Shown: positions 32,974-42,060 of the stretch, in pieces | Layout: every line of letters starts with the position of its first letter | Position numbering within the stretch: position 1 is the first letter of the stretch | From: Saccharopolyspora_C sp047200635 | Lineage (GTDB): Bacteria > Actinomycetota > Actinomycetes > Mycobacteriales > Pseudonocardiaceae | Length of the DNA stretch: 64,000 nucleotides | Direction of reading: 5' to 3' | Assembly: GCF_047200635.1 (NCBI RefSeq) | Contig: NZ_JBJZOI010000020.1 | Coordinates: 68,910-132,909 of the forward strand | Translations under genes and position numbers: made by a program | Notes under the pieces: model-generated | The model's database searches: none | Seen by the model: only the letters and a program-made list of their open reading frames with translations | What the model was told of the DNA's origin: nothing

Positions 32974-33513
32974 TCACCCGGTGATGTAGGCGCCCAACCC
33001 CTGCTTGCCGCAGGTCGCCTGCTGACGGTCCTTCGGGGTCATCGCGCAGCTGTAGCCCTCGAAGCTGGCGAATCGCCCGCTGCCCTCGTACTGGTCCGCG
33101 GGAAGCGACAGGTACTTCCTCATCACCCGTTCGGACTCGGCGCAGCCCAGGGACGAACCGCTGTCCCTGGTGGCGTAGACGCGGTAGCTGGTGCCCGCCT
33201 TGTTGGTGATGGTCCCGCACCGCTGGTCGGAGGTGTCCGGCTGCGAGGTCGGCTGCTCCGGCTCCTGCTCGCTGGTCTCGGTTTCGGAGGGCACCGTGCC
33301 GGTGCTGGTGGCCCCGCCCCCCTGCTCCCCGGTCGGGCGAACGTCGGCGGACGTCGGCTCGGCGGTCGTCGGGGGCGCGGGTTCGAGGGCCTGCGGAACC
33401 GTCACCACCGCGGGCGGTTCCGGAGCTGGGGCGGCTACCGGTGCGCTGCCGCACCCGGCGAGGCAGAGCCCCGCGATCGTCGCCGCGGCGATCGGTCCGA
33501 TGCGCATGGCCAC
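32974..33513 (-). CDS. Putative lipoprotein, unknown family
   Basis: This 179-residue protein has the signal AMRIGPIAAATIAGLCLAGC ending in an LAGC lipobox, so the mature protein would start at Cys with Gly-Ser following. A long Pro/Thr/Glu-rich linker (~25-95) leads to a compact C-terminal domain (~100-179). That domain has four cysteines in DQRCGTI, SLGCAESE, GYSCAMT and ATCGKQG, probably two disulfides. The GTG at 33513 is best placed for the AGGAG site; the Met two codons on is an alternative. It lies just downstream of the mrp operon on the same strand (120-nt gap). No function can be assigned. Confidence 0.75.
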   Translation of the reverse strand: MAMRIGPIAAATIAGLCLAGCGSAPVAAPAPEPPAVVTVPQALEPAPPTTAEPTSADVRPTGEQGGGATSTGTVPSETETSEQEPEQPTSQPDTSDQRCGTITNKAGTSYRVYATRDSGSSLGCAESERVMRKYLSLPADQYEGSGRFASFEGYSCAMTPKDRQQATCGKQGLGAYITG

Positions 33514-33633
33514 TGCTGCTCCTCGTTCCCCGTGCTGCCCTGGTGTGCGGGAAGACGCTCCTCGCGCATCGCGGTTGGCCGGTCGTGAGACACCGCACAC
33601 CCTCCGAGGCGAACGGTACCGGCAGCGACGGGC

Positions 33634-33981
33634 TCAGCCGCCGTCGCGTTCGCGCTCGATGCGCTCGCCCATCTCGTCGATCACCAGGGTCTCCCGCCGG
33701 ATGCTGTCGGTGCGGTACGCCGCGCGCCCGACCAGCTGGGCCAGCACCGGCGCCGTGAGCATCTGGAAGAGCGCGACCAGGCCGAGCGCCACCGAGTTGT
33801 TGAGGTCCAGCCGCAGGGCGGTGCCGATGAGGATCAGGATCAGCCCGAGCGTCTGGGGCTTCGTCGCGGCCTGCAAGCGGGCGGTGACGTCCGGGAAGGT
33901 CAGCAGCCCGATCGACCCGAGCAGGCAGGACAGCGCCCCGAGCACCAGGCAGCTCCCGGAGATCACATCGAGCCAGTTCAC
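33634..33981 (-). CDS. mnhG: Na+/H+ antiporter subunit G
   Basis: This 115-residue small membrane subunit of the Mrp (Mnh) cation/proton antiporter has three predicted helices: WLDVISGSCLVLGALSCLLG, TLGLILILIGTALRL and VALGLVALFQMLTAPVLAQL. It contains the family core GLLTFPDVTARLQAATKPQTLG. It is the last gene of the seven-gene operon; its GTG overlaps the mnhF stop (GTGA, 33978-33981). The charged C-terminal tail (RIERERDGG) is cytosolic. Needed in known systems for assembly and activity of the whole complex. Confidence 0.92.
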   Translation of the reverse strand: MNWLDVISGSCLVLGALSCLLGSIGLLTFPDVTARLQAATKPQTLGLILILIGTALRLDLNNSVALGLVALFQMLTAPVLAQLVGRAAYRTDSIRRETLVIDEMGERIERERDGG

Positions 33982-34244
33982 CGGTACGGCTCCTTCTTCT
34001 CGACGAGGCGGGCCACGCTGATCGAGCCGATGAAGGTCAGCAGCGCGAACGCCGCCAGCAGCGCGATGTTGGAGCTGTCCCGCAGCCACCCCATGCTCAC
34101 GCAGGTCCCGGCGACGATGAGGGTGAGGATCACGTCCAGCGCCACGATCCGGTCCAGCGTCGAGGACCCCAGGATCAGCCTGATCAGGGACAGCAGCACC
34201 GCCAGGCACAGCAGCGCGAAGGTCACGGCGAACACGACGTCCAT
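33978..34244 (-). CDS. mnhF: Na+/H+ antiporter subunit F
   Basis: This 88-residue protein has three helices (VVFAVTFALLCLAVLLSLIRL, IVALDVILTLIVAGTCVSMGW, NIALLAAFALLTFIGSISVARL). The DRIVALD segment is characteristic of the MnhF/PhaF family. The ATG overlaps the mnhE stop by one base (TGATG). Order E-F-G is the standard one. In other bacteria this subunit is also implicated in cholate and sodium efflux. Confidence 0.93.
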   Translation of the reverse strand: MDVVFAVTFALLCLAVLLSLIRLILGSSTLDRIVALDVILTLIVAGTCVSMGWLRDSSNIALLAAFALLTFIGSISVARLVEKKEPYR

Positions 34245-34810
34245 CAGGGTCCCTCCTCGGCGATCCCGGCGTCCCGCGCGACGCGGCTGACGATCTCCAG
34301 CTCCCGCGCGGAGCCGACGGCCCGCACGATCCGCCGCTCCAGCCCGAGGACGTCGCGGCGCACCGCGTCCTCGCCGCCGGCGCGCATCCCGAGCGCGTAG
34401 ACGTAGCAGGTGCGCCGCACGCGGTCGATCTGCAGCACGAACTTGCCGGGCGCCAGCGACACGGCGTTGGCGACCATCGCGGTCAGGTGGTCGGAGTCGG
34501 TCAGCAGCGTCACGGAGACGATGCCCGCGGTGGTCCGCGGACCGTGCCGCAGCGCCTGCCACGACACCCGCGCGGTGGAGACCACGAGGTCCGCGGCCAG
34601 GTACGCGATCAGCCGCAGCAGCGCCAGCGGCCGCACCACCATGTTGGTGGTCACGGGGGGCAGCGGGAACAGCACGCTGATCAGCAGCGCGACCAGCAGT
34701 CCGAACAGGACGGTGCCGGGATCCAGCCGGCCCCACAGCAGGATCCAGACGGCGGTCAGCCACAGCACCAGCGGCACCCGGCGCAGGGCCCGGCGGGCGG
34801 GAGAGGTCAT
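34244..34810 (-). CDS. mnhE: Na+/H+ antiporter subunit E
   Basis: This 188-residue protein has two or three N-terminal helices (VPLVLWLTAVWILLWGRLDP, TVLFGLLVALLISVLFPLPP, LLRLIAYLAADLVVSTARV) and a soluble C-terminal region with TTAGIVSVTLLTDSDHLTAMVANAVSLAPGKFVLQID, the MnhE signature where a loop leads into TxSPGT-like sequence (here SLAPGK). ATG overlaps the mnhD stop by four bases (ATGA). The C-terminal tail of ~60 residues is longer than minimal MnhE proteins. Confidence 0.93.
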   Translation of the reverse strand: MTSPARRALRRVPLVLWLTAVWILLWGRLDPGTVLFGLLVALLISVLFPLPPVTTNMVVRPLALLRLIAYLAADLVVSTARVSWQALRHGPRTTAGIVSVTLLTDSDHLTAMVANAVSLAPGKFVLQIDRVRRTCYVYALGMRAGGEDAVRRDVLGLERRIVRAVGSARELEIVSRVARDAGIAEEGP

Positions 34811-36339
34811 CGGGCGGCACCTCCCAGCACCGCTTCGCGGTAGGTGTCGCCGTGCATCAGGTCCTCGGCCGCCCGCGCGCTCACCGCGGCCAGCGGGCCG
34901 GCGACCAGGGCGATGACGACGCTCGCGGTGACCAGCACCCCGGTGGCGGCCACCATCGGGCGGGTGGAGTTCCCGGTGCCGACCACGAGCTCGTCGTCGG
35001 GGTCCGGATCCGGTTCGGGCGCTCGCACCTGGCCCCAGAACGCGCGGGTCCACACCCGGGCGACCGCGTACAGGGTGAGCAGGCTGGTCAGGATCGTTCC
35101 GGCCGTGACCACGTAGGCGGTCGGGGTTCCGGCGGCGATGCCCGCCTGCAGCAGCGCCAGCTTCGCGACGAAGCCGGAGAACGGCGGCACCCCGGCGAGG
35201 CTCAGCGCGGGCAGCGCGAACAGCACCGCGATCATCGGCGCGGCCTTGGCCAGCCCGCCCATCCGGCTCAGCGCGACGGTACCGGTGTGCCGCGTGATCA
35301 ACCCGCTGACCAGGAACAGCGTGGCCTGCACGGTGATGTGGTGCACCACGTAGAGGATCACCCCGGTCAGGCCGGTGACGTCGTAGACGCCGAGCCCGAA
35401 CAGCATGTACCCGATGTGGCTGACCAGCAGGAACGACAGCATCCGGTTGAGGTCGTTCTGCGCGAGGGCGCCCAGTGCGCCGACCAGCATGGTGATCAGG
35501 GCGATCACCAGCATCAGCGTCCAGGTGTGGTCGTGGCTGAACACCAGCGTCTGGGTGCGGATCAGCGCGTAGATGCCGACCTTGGTGAGCAGCCCGGCGA
35601 ACACGGCCGTGACCGGCGCGGGCGCGGTCGGGTAGCTGTCGGGCAGCCAGAAGTGCAGCGGCACCATCGCCGCCTTCACCCCGAACACGATCACCATCAG
35701 CAACCCGAGCGCCACCTGCAGGCCCTCCGGCAGCTGCGCGACCTTGCCGCCGAGATCGGCCAGGTTCACCGTGGCCGTCGCGGCGTACACCAGCGCGATC
35801 ATGGTGATGAACAGCAGCGAGGACGTGAGGCTGACGATCACGTAGGTCATGCCCGCGCGCACCCGGCTGGCCGTGGTGCGCCGCGTGATCAGCACGTACG
35901 AGGAGGACAGCATGATCTCGAAGGCGACGAACAGGTTGAACAGGTCGCCCGCGAGGTAGGCCAGCGACACCCCGGCGCAGAGCACCAGGTACATCGGGTG
36001 GAACGTCGTGCTGGCGCGCTCCCGGCCGTAGTCGGTGAGCCGCTGCCCGATCGAGTAGATCAGCACCGCGAGGGTCACCACCGCGGACACGACGAGCAGC
36101 AGCGCGGAGAGCCGGTCGGCGATGAGCGTGATGCCCGCGGGCGCCGCCCAGCCGCCGACCTGCAGCACCACCGGGCCGGTGCGGTCGGTGACGTAGAGCA
36201 GGAACGCGGCGTCGGCGATGATCGCCGCGAGCACCACGAGCCCGATGATGCGCTGGAAGTCGGCGAACCGGCCCAGCGCGAGCGACATCCCGGCGGCGGC
36301 CAGCGGCAGCAGGACCGGCAGGGCGACGAGGACGGTCAC
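34807..36339 (-). CDS. mnhD: Na+/H+ antiporter subunit D
   Basis: This 510-residue membrane protein, homologous to the proton-pumping subunits of complex I (NuoM/NuoN), has about 14 helices. Family marks include SSYVLITRRTTASRVRAGMTYVIVSL, MVPLHFWLPDSYPTAPAPVTAVFAGLLTKVGIYALIR (the conserved Lys and His-bearing segment) and FLLVSHIGYMLFGLG. ALSLAGVPPFSGFVAKLALLQAG is the usual late motif. Together with MnhA it forms the ion/proton-conducting part of the antiporter. GTG start overlapping the mnhC stop (GTGA). A charged loop with PEPDPDPDDE lies near the C terminus. Confidence 0.95.
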   Translation of the reverse strand: MTVLVALPVLLPLAAAGMSLALGRFADFQRIIGLVVLAAIIADAAFLLYVTDRTGPVVLQVGGWAAPAGITLIADRLSALLLVVSAVVTLAVLIYSIGQRLTDYGRERASTTFHPMYLVLCAGVSLAYLAGDLFNLFVAFEIMLSSSYVLITRRTTASRVRAGMTYVIVSLTSSLLFITMIALVYAATATVNLADLGGKVAQLPEGLQVALGLLMVIVFGVKAAMVPLHFWLPDSYPTAPAPVTAVFAGLLTKVGIYALIRTQTLVFSHDHTWTLMLVIALITMLVGALGALAQNDLNRMLSFLLVSHIGYMLFGLGVYDVTGLTGVILYVVHHITVQATLFLVSGLITRHTGTVALSRMGGLAKAAPMIAVLFALPALSLAGVPPFSGFVAKLALLQAGIAAGTPTAYVVTAGTILTSLLTLYAVARVWTRAFWGQVRAPEPDPDPDDELVVGTGNSTRPMVAATGVLVTASVVIALVAGPLAAVSARAAEDLMHGDTYREAVLGGAAR

Positions 36340-36767
36340 CTGGTGGCCTCCCGTTCCATCTCGTCCTCCACTGTTTCGTCCTCGGACTCCGCGAGCCTGC
36401 GTTCGAGCCGCCGGATCCGGCGGTCCTCGACGTCGTCGCGCACCTCGTCGTGCCCGAGCAGGACCCAGGACCGGTAGGCGAGGGCGAGCAGGAAGGTGGT
36501 GAGCGCGAACGTGATGACGATCGCCGTCAGCGCCATGGCCTGCGGCAGCGGATCGGTCATCTGCTCCGGTCCGGCGGAGCCGAGGATCGGCGCTCGCCCG
36601 GGCGGGCCGCCGGCCAGCTGCAGCAGCAGGTTGGCGCCGTGCCCGACGATCACCGTGCCGATCAGGATCCGCATCAGCGAGCGCTGCATGAGCAGGTAGA
36701 ACCCGGCCGAGTAGAGCGCGGCGAGCACGATCGCCATGGTCAGGTTGACGGTGATGTCGGTGGTCAC
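36336..36767 (-). CDS. mnhC: Na+/H+ antiporter subunit C
   Basis: This 143-residue NuoK-like protein has three helices (LTMAIVLAALYSAGFYLLMQ, LMRILIGTVIVGHGANLLLQLAGG, AMALTAIVITFALTTFLLALAY). The pairing GHGANLLL and PLPQAMALTAIVI is the classical MnhC/NuoK signature. The cytosolic C-terminal tail of ~40 residues is very rich in Glu, Asp and Arg and unusually long for the family. Its GTG overlaps the mnhB stop (GTGA). Confidence 0.95.
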   Translation of the reverse strand: MTTDITVNLTMAIVLAALYSAGFYLLMQRSLMRILIGTVIVGHGANLLLQLAGGPPGRAPILGSAGPEQMTDPLPQAMALTAIVITFALTTFLLALAYRSWVLLGHDEVRDDVEDRRIRRLERRLAESEDETVEDEMEREATR

Positions 36768-37333
36768 GCCTGCCCCCTCTCCGCTGCGAGCGCGTCGGCT
36801 TCGATGCCGGACCCGAGGGTCCGCAGCAGGTCGAGCACCACCCCGACGATCAGCAGGTAGACGCCGATGTCGAGCACGATGCTGGTCACGAACTTGATCT
36901 CTCCCAGCAGCGGGAGGCTGATCTTGTAGATCGCGCTCTCCAGCAGCTGGCCGCCGACCAGCAGCGGGACGAAACCGGTGAGGGTGGCGATGGTGAGCCC
37001 CAACCCGATCAGCACCGGCGGGCGGAGCGAGATGATCGCGCTGTCGTCCATCCGGCCGCCCGCGAGGTAGCGCAGCGCGAACGCCTGACCGGCGACGAGG
37101 CCGCCGCTGAACCCGCCGCCCGGGCGGTCGTGCCCGGCGAACAGCAGGTAGATCGACAGCACCAGCACGGTGGGGAACACGATCCGCGCCGCGAGTTCGA
37201 GGAGCACGGCCCGCTCCCGGCCGTCCCGGGGGAAGCCGGACAGCAGCCAGCGCTCCCGCGGGGCGTCCCAGGCGGTCCACGGTGCGCCGGGTCGCTGCCC
37301 GTTGCGGGCGGCGGTGTTCCGGGGGTCGCTCAT
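36764..37333 (-). CDS. mnhB: Na+/H+ antiporter subunit B
   Basis: This 189-residue protein has an N-terminal cytosolic segment of ~45 residues followed by four helices. The core LLFAGHDRPGGGFSGGLVAGQAFALRYLAGG is the MnhB domain signature, with LLGEIKFVTSIVLDIGVYLLIVGVVLDLLRTLG closing it. The MnhA-fused MbhD/MbhE-like region upstream and this subunit interact in the known structures. ATG overlaps the mnhA stop (ATGA). Confidence 0.93.
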   Translation of the reverse strand: MSDPRNTAARNGQRPGAPWTAWDAPRERWLLSGFPRDGRERAVLLELAARIVFPTVLVLSIYLLFAGHDRPGGGFSGGLVAGQAFALRYLAGGRMDDSAIISLRPPVLIGLGLTIATLTGFVPLLVGGQLLESAIYKISLPLLGEIKFVTSIVLDIGVYLLIVGVVLDLLRTLGSGIEADALAAERGQA

Positions 37334-39711
37334 TCCTGCACCTCCTCGTGGCGCCCGCCGCTCCCCGAGACCGCGGCGGGGCGGTCGGCGAGGGCGGTGT
37401 TGGAGGCGCTGCGCGAGCTGCGGCGCCTGCGATCGAAGCGGGAGGCCAGCACGAGGCTGGCGACGCCGGTGGCGGCGACGGCGAGCACCGAGATCTCGCC
37501 GACCGTGTCGAAGGCGCGGAAGTCCACCAGGATCGCGTTCACGACGTTGGTGGCGCCCGCGCCCTTCTCGGACTGCGCGAGGAAGTCGGCGCTGGCGTCC
37601 GGCGGGGCCTGGCGGGCGGCGCTGAACAGCACCGCGGCCACCGCGATCACCACGCCACCGGCGACCGACAGCGCCAGCTTCGGCCAGCGCAGCGAGCGGG
37701 CCGCGTCGCCCTTGGTGAAGCGCGCGGGCAACCGCCGCAGCGCGAACACGAAGGCCACCATAGTCAGCGTCTCCACCAGGAACTGCGCGAGCGCCAGGTC
37801 CGGTCCCCCGTCGACGATGAACAGCCCGCCGATGCCGTAACCGATCACGCCGACCAGCAGCACCGCGGTGAGCCTGCGCTTGGCCCGCACCACCGCGATC
37901 GCCGCGATGAGCACCAGCAGCGCCAGCGGGATCTGCAGCACGTTGTGGTACAGCACCATGTCCGGCGGCAGGTGCAGGTGGGCCAGCAGCACCGAGCCGG
38001 GGACCAGGAGCACCGTGAGCAGCAGGATCGAGAGGTAGGTCGGCAGCGAACCGACCTGGGTGCGACCGGTGACGCCGACCGCGGTCCGCTCCAGCAGCGC
38101 CATGATCCGCTCGTAGCCGCGCTGGGCGTTGAGCGGCTTGGGCAGCGCGTCGCGCAGCGCGGTCAGCCGGGCGCGCCGCGCGTGCGCCCAGAGCCCGCCG
38201 GCCACCGCGATGATCGAGAACAGCAGCGGCAGCTCGAAGCCGTGCCAGAGCTCCAGGTGCGGGACCTCGGTCCCGGTGCCGTAGGAGGCCGCGTAGGCCC
38301 CGGCGAGCTCGTCGGTCAGCGGGTAGCCGACGCCGAGCACCACCCCGGCGAACGCGGGGATCGCGGCGGGCACCAGCAGCGTTCCGTTCGGCGGCGCCGC
38401 GGAGGTCGCCGCGACCCCGGGCTTGTCCGCGAACGCGCCCCAGAGCATCCGGGCGCTGTAGGCGACGGTGAACACCGAGCCCAGGACCAGCACGAGATCG
38501 ATGAGCAGCCCGGTTCCACCGCCGCCGAGGAAGGCCCCGAACGCGGCCTCCTTGCCGAGGAAGCCGAGCATCGGCGGCAGACCCGCCATCGAGGCGGCGG
38601 CGAGCACGGCGACCACGGCCAGCGCGGGCATCCGGCGGCCGAGCCCGGACAGCTCCCGCACGTCCCGGGTCCCGGCCTGGTGGTCGACGATGCCGACGAC
38701 GAGGAACAGCGTCGCCTTGAACAACCCGTGCGCCAGCAGCATCGCGGACCCGGCCAGCGCTGCCGCGTAGGTTCCCTGCCCGACCAGCACCATGAGGAAG
38801 CCGAGCTGGCTGACGGTGCCGTAGGCGAGCAGCTTCTTGAGGTCCGTCTCGTGCAGCGCCCGCCAGCCGCCGAGGACCATCGTGATCAGGCCGAACACCG
38901 TGATCGGCACGTACCACTGCGGGACGCCCAGGAAGACCGGGCCGAGCCGGGCGACCAGGAAGACCCCGGCCTTGACCATCGAGGCGGCGTGCAGGTAGGC
39001 GCTGATCGGGGTGGGCGCGACCATCGCCGTGGGAAGCCAGTTGTGGAACGGCATCTGCGCGGACTTGGTGAGCGCGCCGACGAGGATCAGCGAGGCGGCC
39101 ACGGCGAGCGGGGCACCGCCCGGCGGGGCGTCGATGATCTCGGAGATGCGGTAGGTGCCCGCCGCCTCACCGAGGACGACGAAGCCCAGCAGCATCACCA
39201 GGCCGCCCATCATGGTGATCATGAGCGCTTGCAGCGCGGAGCGCCGCGACTCCCGGCTCACCCCGGCCTGTCCCACCAGCAGGAAGGAGCAGATGGTGGT
39301 CAGCTCCCAGAACACGTAGGCGGTGAGCAGGTCGTCGGCGAGGATCAGCCCGAACATCGCGCCCGCGAACGCCAGCAGCAGCGGGGCGGAGCGCTTCGCG
39401 TCCCCGCTGCCCGGGGCGAAGTAGCCGATCGAGTAGACCAGCACCAGCACCCCGATGCCCGCGACCAGCAGCGTCATCAGCAGCGCCAGCGCGTCGAGGC
39501 GGAAGGTGAACTCCAGGCCCAGCAGCGGTGACCACGGGACCTCCTCGACCACCGCGTCTCCGCTGAGCACCGCGCCCGCCTTGCTCAGCACCCACACCAG
39601 TGCTGCGGCGGGCGGTACCGCGGCGATCGCGAAGGCCGCGCGGGTGTTGCGGCGGGCTACCATCGGCAACGCCAGGGCCACCAGCAGGTGGACGAGGACG
39701 AACGCGGACAA
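37330..39711 (-). CDS. mnhA: Na+/H+ antiporter subunit A with fused MbhD/MbhE-like region
   Basis: This ~793-residue subunit is the largest of the operon. Residues ~1-520 form a NuoL-like core: FAGAMFGLILADDLLTAYVFWELTTICSFLLVG, TKSAQMPFHNWLPTAMVAPTPISAYLHAASMVKAGVFLVARL (conserved Lys/His) and the late AASMAGLPPMLGFLGKEAAF. The C-terminal third holds the MbhD part (VLLVGVIGYGIGGLFIVDGGPDLALAQFLVETLTMVAFV) and the MbhE part (VDFRAFDTVGEISVLAVAATGVASLV), as expected for Mrp antiporters. The TTG at 39711 (MSAFVLVHLLVALALP) was chosen because the AGGAGG site is 5 nt from it, whereas the GTG two codons earlier abuts that site. First gene of the operon. Confidence 0.94.
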   Translation of the reverse strand: MSAFVLVHLLVALALPMVARRNTRAAFAIAAVPPAAALVWVLSKAGAVLSGDAVVEEVPWSPLLGLEFTFRLDALALLMTLLVAGIGVLVLVYSIGYFAPGSGDAKRSAPLLLAFAGAMFGLILADDLLTAYVFWELTTICSFLLVGQAGVSRESRRSALQALMITMMGGLVMLLGFVVLGEAAGTYRISEIIDAPPGGAPLAVAASLILVGALTKSAQMPFHNWLPTAMVAPTPISAYLHAASMVKAGVFLVARLGPVFLGVPQWYVPITVFGLITMVLGGWRALHETDLKKLLAYGTVSQLGFLMVLVGQGTYAAALAGSAMLLAHGLFKATLFLVVGIVDHQAGTRDVRELSGLGRRMPALAVVAVLAAASMAGLPPMLGFLGKEAAFGAFLGGGGTGLLIDLVLVLGSVFTVAYSARMLWGAFADKPGVAATSAAPPNGTLLVPAAIPAFAGVVLGVGYPLTDELAGAYAASYGTGTEVPHLELWHGFELPLLFSIIAVAGGLWAHARRARLTALRDALPKPLNAQRGYERIMALLERTAVGVTGRTQVGSLPTYLSILLLTVLLVPGSVLLAHLHLPPDMVLYHNVLQIPLALLVLIAAIAVVRAKRRLTAVLLVGVIGYGIGGLFIVDGGPDLALAQFLVETLTMVAFVFALRRLPARFTKGDAARSLRWPKLALSVAGGVVIAVAAVLFSAARQAPPDASADFLAQSEKGAGATNVVNAILVDFRAFDTVGEISVLAVAATGVASLVLASRFDRRRRSSRSASNTALADRPAAVSGSGGRHEEVQE

Positions 39712-40204
39712 GGGCACCTCCTCGGCGAGCCGGCGATCGACGACCGTGGACCGGGCGACCCCGTGGGATTGTTCGTCACCCACGCCGCGCCCACCATCGC
39801 GCGGCCCCATCGCGGTGCGACGGGGCCTGCCTGGGAGCACGCTCGACCGCCCTCCGCGCGCGGCGGTGGCCGACTGGTGCGTGACGGGGTCGTCGAGCGG
39901 TTGTCTCCCGCCGACGGTGGTCCCGGTCGTGCCCAACTTATCCGAATCGCCCCCTCCGGTCACCCTTGTCGATCAGACCCCGGCCGCGCCTCTGGCGCAG
40001 GTCGAACGGGGTTTCCCGTTGCGACCGCCTAAATCTCGCGCCCCCGGGCGATCACCCGGCGGAACCGAACGCGTGGGAAACTTCACCTTTGGTAACACCG
40101 CTGTCCCGACCAATGGACTCCAGCAGCGCACGCCGGGTCGTACCCGCTGCTGGCCGGTGCTCGACCGGGCTCGCCCCGGGGCGGTGGGACGGGAGGGGGA
40201 GAAT
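39712..40204. other. Divergent intergenic region between the mrp operon and the Ser/Thr kinase
   Basis: A 493-nt region without a plausible gene. It must contain the promoters of both units. On the minus strand a TAAGTT near 39940 is a possible -10 for mrp, without a good -35. On the plus strand TTGGT and ACCAA (about 40089-40113) form a short inverted repeat upstream of the kinase. Neither is strong. Confidence 0.35.
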
Positions 40205-41917
40205 GTGCGCGTGCCGACGACTGAGGAAGAGGCCGCGCCCGGCGCGGGCCGGCTGATCGCGGACCGCTACCGGCTGGACCAGCGCATCGGCGGTGGTGCG
40301 ATGGGCATCGTCTGGGCCGGGACCGATGAGCTGCTGCGCAGGCCGGTCGCGGTGAAGGAGGTGCTGCTGCCCCGGGGAATGCCCGAGGGCGAGGCCGCCG
40401 AGCTGCGCGAGCGCGCCCTCCGCGAGGCCCGCGCCATCGCGCTGGTGACCCACCCGAACGTGGTGACGCTCTACGACGTGGCCCGGCACGAGGGCGAGCC
40501 GTTCGTCGTCATGGAGCTGGTCCCCTCGCAGAGCCTCGCCGCCGTGCTCAGCGAGCACGGCGCGCTCGGCACCCAGCAGCTCGCCCTCGTCGCCGACGGC
40601 GTGGCCGCCGCGCTCGACGCCGCGCACCGGGCCGGGATCGTGCACCGGGACGTCAAGCCGGGCAACGTGCTCATCGGCGACGACGGGCGGATCAAGCTCA
40701 GCGACTTCGGCATCTCGCGCAACGTCTCCGAGCACACCATCACGAGCACCGGGATCATGCTGGGCACCCCGGCGTTCATCGCCCCGGAGATCGCTTCCGG
40801 CGAGGCGGTGACCGAGGCCGCCGACCTGTGGGGTCTGGGCGCGACGCTGTTCGCCGCCTCCGAGGGCGCCGCGCCGTACGGCACGAACGACGACCCGCTG
40901 GCCACGATCACCTCGGTGGTGCGCGGCCCGGTGCCCGCCCCGCAGCGCCTCGGACCGATCGCCGAGATCATCTCGTTGCTGATGGTGAAGGACCCGTCGC
41001 GGCGGATCTCCCCCCAGGAGGTGCGCAGGCAGGTGCAGAACCTGCTGCCGCCCTCGGGTTCCCGGCCGTTCGAGATGCTGCTCGACCCGGACGCGCCGAC
41101 GGTGCAGGTGCGCAAGCCCGCGAGCGCCACCGCGCCGGGGACCGCCGAGGCCGACGCCGACGCCGACGAGGAACCCGCCCAGCTCGCCGCCGATCCGGGG
41201 CCGCTGCCGTTCGCGCTCTCCGAGCCGCCGCCCCGGCCCCGCCGGCGGTTCCGCTGGGCCGCGGCCGGGCTGGTGCTGGCCGCGATCGTGCTGTTCGCGG
41301 GCTCGGCGGTCGGCGGCTTCGCCGGGACTCGCGCGCTCGCCGGGCGACCGGTGCTGCCCGAGTTCGCGGAGGCCGCCCCGCCCGCTCCCGACGTCGAGCG
41401 CCTGGCGCGCTACGTCGACGAGGCCAAGCGCGGCGGCGGCGACCCGGGCGGGGCGTTCGAAGTCGTCGCGCCCGAGGGCTGGGAGGTGTTCCGGGGCAGC
41501 CGGAGCAAGCCGGGGCGGAGCATGGTCGTCTACCTGGTCTCGCCGGACGGGCGGGAGGAGGTCGCCGTGGAGCGGTTCCAGAACTACTACGCCGAGGGCT
41601 TCACCGCGCAGGACTACATCGAGTCGCTGCCGGAGCGCTCGGCCGGGAAGCACGGCGTGTTCGCGCTGCGCGGCGACCAGTCGATCGGTGGCGTGGAGAG
41701 CGAGAGCGGCGAGACCGACCGGCAGCTGACCTACACCAGCGAGCTGGGCGGGCTGATGGGCCCGGCGGTGACCGAGGTGCCGCGGCGAACGAGCTCGCAG
41801 CTCATGCCGCGCGGCGGTGATCTGTGGGTGCTGCGGGCCACCAGCCCCGAGGACCAGGGCGAGCGCGCCCAGGAGCTGTTCACCACGGCGCTGGAGGGCT
41901 TCCGGATCACCGTCTGA
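40205..41917 (+). CDS. Transmembrane Ser/Thr protein kinase (PknB-type)
   Basis: This 570-residue receptor-like kinase has an intracellular kinase domain (about 21-285) with P-loop IGGGAMGIV, Lys51 in VAVKEV, catalytic loop IVHRDVKPGN, DFGISR and the TPAFIAPE activation segment, so it should be active. An acidic linker with PTVQVRKP leads to one membrane helix (about 352-375, WAAAGLVLAAIVLFAGSAVGGF). An extracellular domain (~385-570) contains YVDEAKRGGGDPGGAFEVVAPEGWEVFRG, not a PASTA or other sensor I recognise. GTG start with a GGGAGGGGGAG site. The ligand and targets are unknown; it is a single gene, divergent from mrp. Confidence 0.92.
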   Translation: MRVPTTEEEAAPGAGRLIADRYRLDQRIGGGAMGIVWAGTDELLRRPVAVKEVLLPRGMPEGEAAELRERALREARAIALVTHPNVVTLYDVARHEGEPFVVMELVPSQSLAAVLSEHGALGTQQLALVADGVAAALDAAHRAGIVHRDVKPGNVLIGDDGRIKLSDFGISRNVSEHTITSTGIMLGTPAFIAPEIASGEAVTEAADLWGLGATLFAASEGAAPYGTNDDPLATITSVVRGPVPAPQRLGPIAEIISLLMVKDPSRRISPQEVRRQVQNLLPPSGSRPFEMLLDPDAPTVQVRKPASATAPGTAEADADADEEPAQLAADPGPLPFALSEPPPRPRRRFRWAAAGLVLAAIVLFAGSAVGGFAGTRALAGRPVLPEFAEAAPPAPDVERLARYVDEAKRGGGDPGGAFEVVAPEGWEVFRGSRSKPGRSMVVYLVSPDGREEVAVERFQNYYAEGFTAQDYIESLPERSAGKHGVFALRGDQSIGGVESESGETDRQLTYTSELGGLMGPAVTEVPRRTSSQLMPRGGDLWVLRATSPEDQGERAQELFTTALEGFRITV

Positions 41918-42060
41918 TCGCGCTGGCCCCTCCCCCGGCCGCGCGACCGTCGCGGTTCCGGTGACGGGACCTCGGCCGCGCGGTCGGGGACAACGATCAG
42001 GACTCGGGTTCGGCGACAGCGAGTCGGCCGCGGGGCCGGTGGTGACTACGCTGGTGGATC

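Noticed and set aside
34244..39963. Long open frames antisense or in other frames of the mrp operon
   Set aside because: Their translations are rich in Arg, Gly, His and Gln without domains; the Mrp subunits explain the sequence fully.
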